Shown here: one piece after another, positions 15,721 through 64,000 of the stretch | Layout of the letters: each line of letters starts with the position of its first letter | How positions within the stretch are numbered: the first letter of the stretch is position 1 | Assembly: GCA_944548615.1 (NCBI GenBank) | Contig: OX155962.1 | Location: 2,501-66,500 of the forward strand | Length of the DNA stretch: 64,000 nucleotides | Origin: Micropterix aruncella | Lineage: Eukaryota > Arthropoda > Insecta > Lepidoptera > Micropterigidae | Reading direction: 5' to 3' | Position numbers and translations under genes: made by a program | The notes under the pieces: model-generated | The model's database searches: none | Told to the model about the DNA's origin: nothing | Seen by the model: the letters and a program-made list of their open reading frames with translations, nothing else

Positions 15721-16239
15721 GTAAATGGCAAATATTACATAGAGGTAGTTCTCATTTCTATCCTTACATGACAGTTACCATAATATTTTTGGTGTATCGG
15801 GTGGGTATCTTCCTTTTAGAAATCCCCCCTTAGACCCCTTGATTCCCATTCCTCGCAGCTTGCAGACGATCGCCGGGCTCTTGTTTATGAGTGAGGCCAC
15901 CGCTAAATTGTCAGTTAAGAAGAACTTTGCCCTGCGAATCGACGCCTACGTTTCTATCTACTCTTTTGTTGTTTCTTGCGCGCCATTTATCAGCCATGAC
16001 CCGGAATGTAGGAGGTGCTTAACTGCTTCCTCTTCCCCTCTTTGTAGCACGACTTCGCCTCAAAGTGATTTCTTACTACGACGCGACGCACTCTAATTAA
16101 TGTGAGTAATGTAAGTCAGATAACTAACTAACTGATTAATTATGCACTTCAATTTAAAAAAAAACACTAAAAACTAATTACGCACTTAGATTTAAAAAAC
16201 AACATTATATATTAAAAAAATTGTCGCATGGCGAAAAAG
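15721..16239. other. Unassigned spacer
   Basis: Contains an 85-codon plus-strand ORF at 15839-16096 with no recognisable motif, in sequence slightly richer in GC than its surroundings. It may be a repeat fragment; no function assigned. Confidence 0.4.
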
Positions 16240-17982
<1,743 letters not shown>

Positions 17983-18182
17983 NNNNNNNNNNNNNNNNNN
18001 NNNNNNNNNNNNNNNNNNNNNNNNNNNNNNNNNNNNNNNNNNNNNNNNNNNNNNNNNNNNNNNNNNNNNNNNNNNNNNNNNNNNNNNNNNNNNNNNNNNN
18101 NNNNNNNNNNNNNNNNNNNNNNNNNNNNNNNNNNNNNNNNNNNNNNNNNNNNNNNNNNNNNNNNNNNNNNNNNNNNNNNNNN
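17983..18182. other. Assembly gap (200 Ns)
   Basis: A run of exactly 200 N characters, likely a nominal rather than measured gap size. Sequence continuity between 17982 and 18183 cannot be assumed. Confidence 0.99.
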
Positions 18183-18193
18183 ATATATAAATA

Positions 18194-18509
<316 letters not shown>

Positions 18510-19904
18510 ATATATTTTCAGATGGACCAATATGGCTTTGACCATTTAGGAAGTATCCATGAAAAAATATGAATAATAAGCCAAATGCACAATTGAAATC
18601 AGTTTTATTGAATTATATGTAACGAAATCAAACCTGCGACTTAAAATATACTTAAAGTGCTTGATTGCTATTTTCCTTAGTATTGTATATGCTAAATTTC
18701 AATGTTCTTATTCTCTAAATAATTCTCACGTAGACGTAAATAGATCTCACGTCTTTTACTCAGTTAACCCCTACACTTGTGAAGTAAAAACTCGGCCGTA
18801 CCTTATGCACGCGACAGTTTCTCGCGTGAAATCGGAGCGAATCGACGGCCTTGAGAAAATCGACCATAACTTATAAACCACTATACATATATTACAAAGA
18901 GAAACTGTAAAATGATCTCATTGACATTGAACAATTAAGATAATAATGAATAAATATTACAAAGTTGGCGAACTGAAAAAACTCGCTTATTCAATCATTT
19001 CGAAGTTTTTATCACAAAATACGAAACTATATGCGGAAATTGTAATACGGTTATGTTTTTATTAAATGCTTTACCAAAACTTTTATTTTGTTTTACTTAT
19101 TTGGATACAAATTATTCAGGCAAAAAAAAATTGATGTATTCTCGTAAAAAAAAAAAATTTTTTTATTTGTGACTACTTAGGGTCCTTTTTAATATGAAAT
19201 TCTTTCATAATAACTGTACCACTACATCATACTTCTTAAAAAACCACACCAGAACTTTCAGCTTTGTCTGATTTTACAGAAAAATCTAAACTTTTGAGAG
19301 TTAGCGACCGAAACTTGTAATAAACTTTGAAGGCTCATAATACAAAATTGGTTAGAGTTTTTCAAATATATTGTCTCATGATATGCTTATTATATGTCCA
19401 ATAACTAATTATTATACTCCAAATAGTCACATTTCATAGAAAAACTATAGAAAATAACATTCAAAATATGGTAATATTCTCATACTAATTCCAAAAACAA
19501 ATTTCTTTGCTCGTGGCGTATTACGAAACAACTAGTAATGAGCAAATCAATCATCGCGCCATCTAGTTCATTTCTTACATAGGAAGTCTGAAAGCTGTTG
19601 ATAGAAATGGTGATGAACAGGTGGCATATATTCTAAAAAGAATAGAAGGTCGTTCTTTTTTTCGGGGCTGATTTTCTCCCGTCAGGGTATAAAATATCAA
19701 TCTCAAAATGGCAGTATCCTGGGACGTTCTCTTGCTGAAATCGGCTTCTGTAAAAAGAACTTGTGGATTGTTAGAGAATTTGAATACATCGAGAATAGAT
19801 GCATGTTGTTATAAAACATCCACTGTATTTTTAGCCATTCTACTTTAGAACGATCAACGGCTACTTTCTGTTTTTAATATTTGTTTCCAAGGCTTTCGTG
19901 GATA
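18510..19904. other. AT-rich spacer, no gene seen
   Basis: No coding pattern, no RNA gene and no repeat that I can recognise. Several short homopolymer A/T runs near 19120-19160. Confidence 0.5.
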
Positions 19905-20755
19905 TTACATCACATTACATAACATTTTCGTCGTGTTCCATTGACGGCATAAAGACCGCTCTTGGACGTGTCAAAATAATTGGGTTAGGTAGTAAGTTTC
20001 GTTACTACTCTTTACTGAACATACATAGGTAGTCAAAAATTAACTACTAGATTGTCAAACTATAAATATAAATAATCAAAATAGAAGCCTAATATTTGAA
20101 GTAGTTAGTAAGTCGAAAAGATACGTAGTAAAACTATTCATCGTAATATTCATATTGTCTGTAAAATGTTAAATAATGAAATTAAATCTACGTTATGCAT
20201 TTTAAACTAAAAGTACACATACAAGACCATATAAAATAATTAATCAGACAATAAGGCTCTACTTTTTTAAGTAATTTAAATAGGCACAATATTTGAATAA
20301 TCATGGCCCTCAAATTCGGCCAGATTATAGAAAGGGTGGCCAGATTATAGAAAGGTGTCAGCATCTCCTTGATGTTTTTTTTTTAATTTTATGTCCTCCA
20401 GCTCTTTAAATTTTGTAGGGACAGATTATAGAATTTAATGCTAAGGTACAAGTAGCTTTTCTGTACTTTAGCCAGTCGTATTCGGGGTACGCATAAAAGG
20501 GAGCTACCGCGGGTATGACGCGAGTGAATGTCTGCATTAATTGGTGTTTCTGCTAGGTGCTGTCTAGCATACATTAAACACTGGTATATGAACGCCGAAT
20601 ACAGTCATTACCCTTGCCTTGCTGAAATATTCTTTGCATGAGGTCCTAGTCGTTACCTGATACATGCTGCGCAGTGCTCTCTTTTGCAGAAGAAAGATTC
20701 TTTTACTGGTTGCAGCATTTCCCCAAAATAGTAGTCCATATTACCTCAATGAGTT
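19905..20755 (-). mobile_element. LINE remnant, RT C-terminal region and 3' UTR
   Basis: On the minus strand, two frames give LLFWGNAATSKRIFLLQKRA near 20720 and MYARQHLAETPINADIHSRH near 20574, then KFYNL...ELEDIKFKKNIKEML near 20390. This is the post-RT C-terminal domain of CR1/Jockey-like LINEs. It ends with PFYNLAEFEGHDYSNIVPI near 20285, followed by about 380 bp of 3' UTR. The last ~520 bp (19905-20430) is present again in opposite orientation at about 27310-27845. Frameshifts make it non-coding. Confidence 0.8.
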
Positions 20756-21179
20756 AAAATACGCAAAGTATACTGATTTGGCTGCCGCAAAAAGACAAAG
20801 ACTTCTGATTTTTTTAATAGAGTATATCGAGCTACATAGCTTACTAGGCATTATTGGATTCGAACGCACTTGTCCTTTAAACTTTTTGTAATAATTTCAA
20901 TTGTGTCCTTAGTAAAGCTCCTAATTTCCGTTCATTCATTTTTATTGTTAATTATTACTTGATTTTATTTAAAATAGTATAATTGTTGTACATAGTATGT
21001 TATACATTTTAATTTCTACGTCTGGAGAGCGTTTTCGAAAATAAATATTACTTACTCTTTTATTATTACAGCTCTTTATCGCATGTAATGGATAGAGTGC
21101 GATTTCAAACTCCCTTGGAGGGTTTGTCCTTTATTGTAAACGGAACTAATTTCTTGACATCGATTGCAAGGTGAATATT
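20756..21179. other. Spacer with a possible second LINE 3' end
   Basis: The plus strand near 21016-21050 (CGTCTGGAGAGC...TTCGAAAATAAATATT) resembles the end at 8320-8350 (CCCAGATCGGG...TTTGAAAATAAATTTTT). It may be the tail of a LINE 3' UTR. No gene seen. Confidence 0.35.
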
Positions 21180-21547
21180 GTACATCCCTTGATTCCACCG
21201 TTGTGGCCGCGGGTGGACGGGCAGCATCCTCGTGTGGCTCTCCAGCATCAGCCGGCAGTCGGTGGCTGCTCGTCGCTCGGGCTGGAGGTTGACGTCGGTC
21301 GGGTGAAGGGTGGCAGCGGCTCACCCCCTCGCTCACGCCCACCTCGCATCGCTCCTCCGCACGACGAAACGAACCGACGCGCGCGACGGACGAAAACAAC
21401 CGGTCAAGTGCTTTCGCGACATCTACATCGATAGTAAGAAAAGTGAAACCGTTCAACCGCCACCGAGTGAATTAACGATTATGCCAACATCAATGTTTTC
21501 AGAGTGTTGTGATTTATATTTTATGACAATGGATTGAGGATTTCAAA
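21180..21547 (+). promoter_or_regulatory. GC-rich promoter/5' leader of the beat-family gene
   Basis: A local GC- and CpG-rich island (about 21180-21440) stands out in AT-rich surroundings directly upstream of coding exon 1, as expected for a promoter and 5' UTR. I cannot place the start of transcription. ORFs of 75-126 codons on both strands are composition artefacts. A complete upstream ORF lies at 21481-21537. Confidence 0.5.
21481..21537 (+). promoter_or_regulatory. Upstream ORF (18 codons) in the beat leader
   Basis: ATG at 21481 opens MPTSMFSECCDLYFMTMD and ends at TGA 21535-21537, ten bases before the main ATG at 21548 and in another frame. If the leader is transcribed through this point, ribosomes would meet three upstream ATGs first, which would be expected to lower translation of the main ORF. 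The peptide itself is not recognised. Confidence 0.45.

Positions 21548-64000
<42,453 letters not shown>

Noticed and set aside
21076..21456. 126-codon minus-strand ORF at the beat promoter
   Set aside because: Explained by the local GC-rich composition; low-complexity content and no homology I recognise.

Overview
The window looks like insect nuclear DNA, most likely from a moth or butterfly. It is AT-rich, intron-bearing and crowded with transposon debris (RTE, CR1/Jockey-like LINE pieces, Penelope-like elements, Gypsy LTR elements, mariner, a piggyBac-type MITE). The only host protein gene I can support is a member of the arthropod beaten path (beat) immunoglobulin family. The species assignment is inference. 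A run of Ns (17983-18182) marks an assembly gap.

Host gene. Five plus-strand exons (21548-21623, 56813-57009, 58690-58918, 60986-61375, 61456-61553) have matching intron phases and GT/AG ends, and give 329 residues: signal peptide, two Ig-like domains and a hydrophobic C-terminal tail of the GPI-anchor type. Intron 1 is about 35.2 kb and splits the signal peptide. Almost everything between 21.6 and 56.8 kb therefore lies in the first intron of this gene.

Layout. 1-3.5 kb: a ~600-bp tandem array, (TA)n arrays and a truncated Penelope-like element (PLE). 6.2-9.9 kb: CR1/Jockey-type LINE pieces and an LTR fragment. 11.6-14.7 kb: an apparently intact RTE-type LINE on the minus strand. 15.2-15.5 kb: a broken mariner. 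16.2-18.5 kb: LINE RT remnant, (TA)n, gap, and a (TA)n-centred palindrome. 19.9-20.8 kb: LINE 3' part. 21.2-21.6 kb: GC-rich leader and exon 1 of the beat gene. 22.1-25.9 kb: a nearly complete PLE followed by a second, 5'-truncated copy in inverted orientation, the whole bracketed by (TA)n. 26.7-30.4 kb: LINE remnants and a dispersed repeat. 32.5-37.3 kb: 5S rRNA-like sequence, dispersed repeats, an ORF with 23-residue basic repeats, a 3 x 120-bp tandem, and a solo LTR with target duplication. 42.5-49.45 kb: a young Gypsy element (919-bp LTRs differing at three sites) nested in the left LTR of an older, internally deleted relative. 49.5-56.7 kb: a foldback element, a TTAA-flanked MITE, a LINE remnant and a 1.29-kb TIR element. 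56.8-62.2 kb: beat exons 2-5 with repeats in the introns. 62.2-64 kb: (TA)n and unassigned sequence.

Nothing here behaves as an operon or CRISPR-type system. The most unusual structures are the inverted double PLE, the 5S-derived sequence, the nested Gypsy pair with a pol frame running into its own LTR, and the 35-kb intron that splits a signal peptide.
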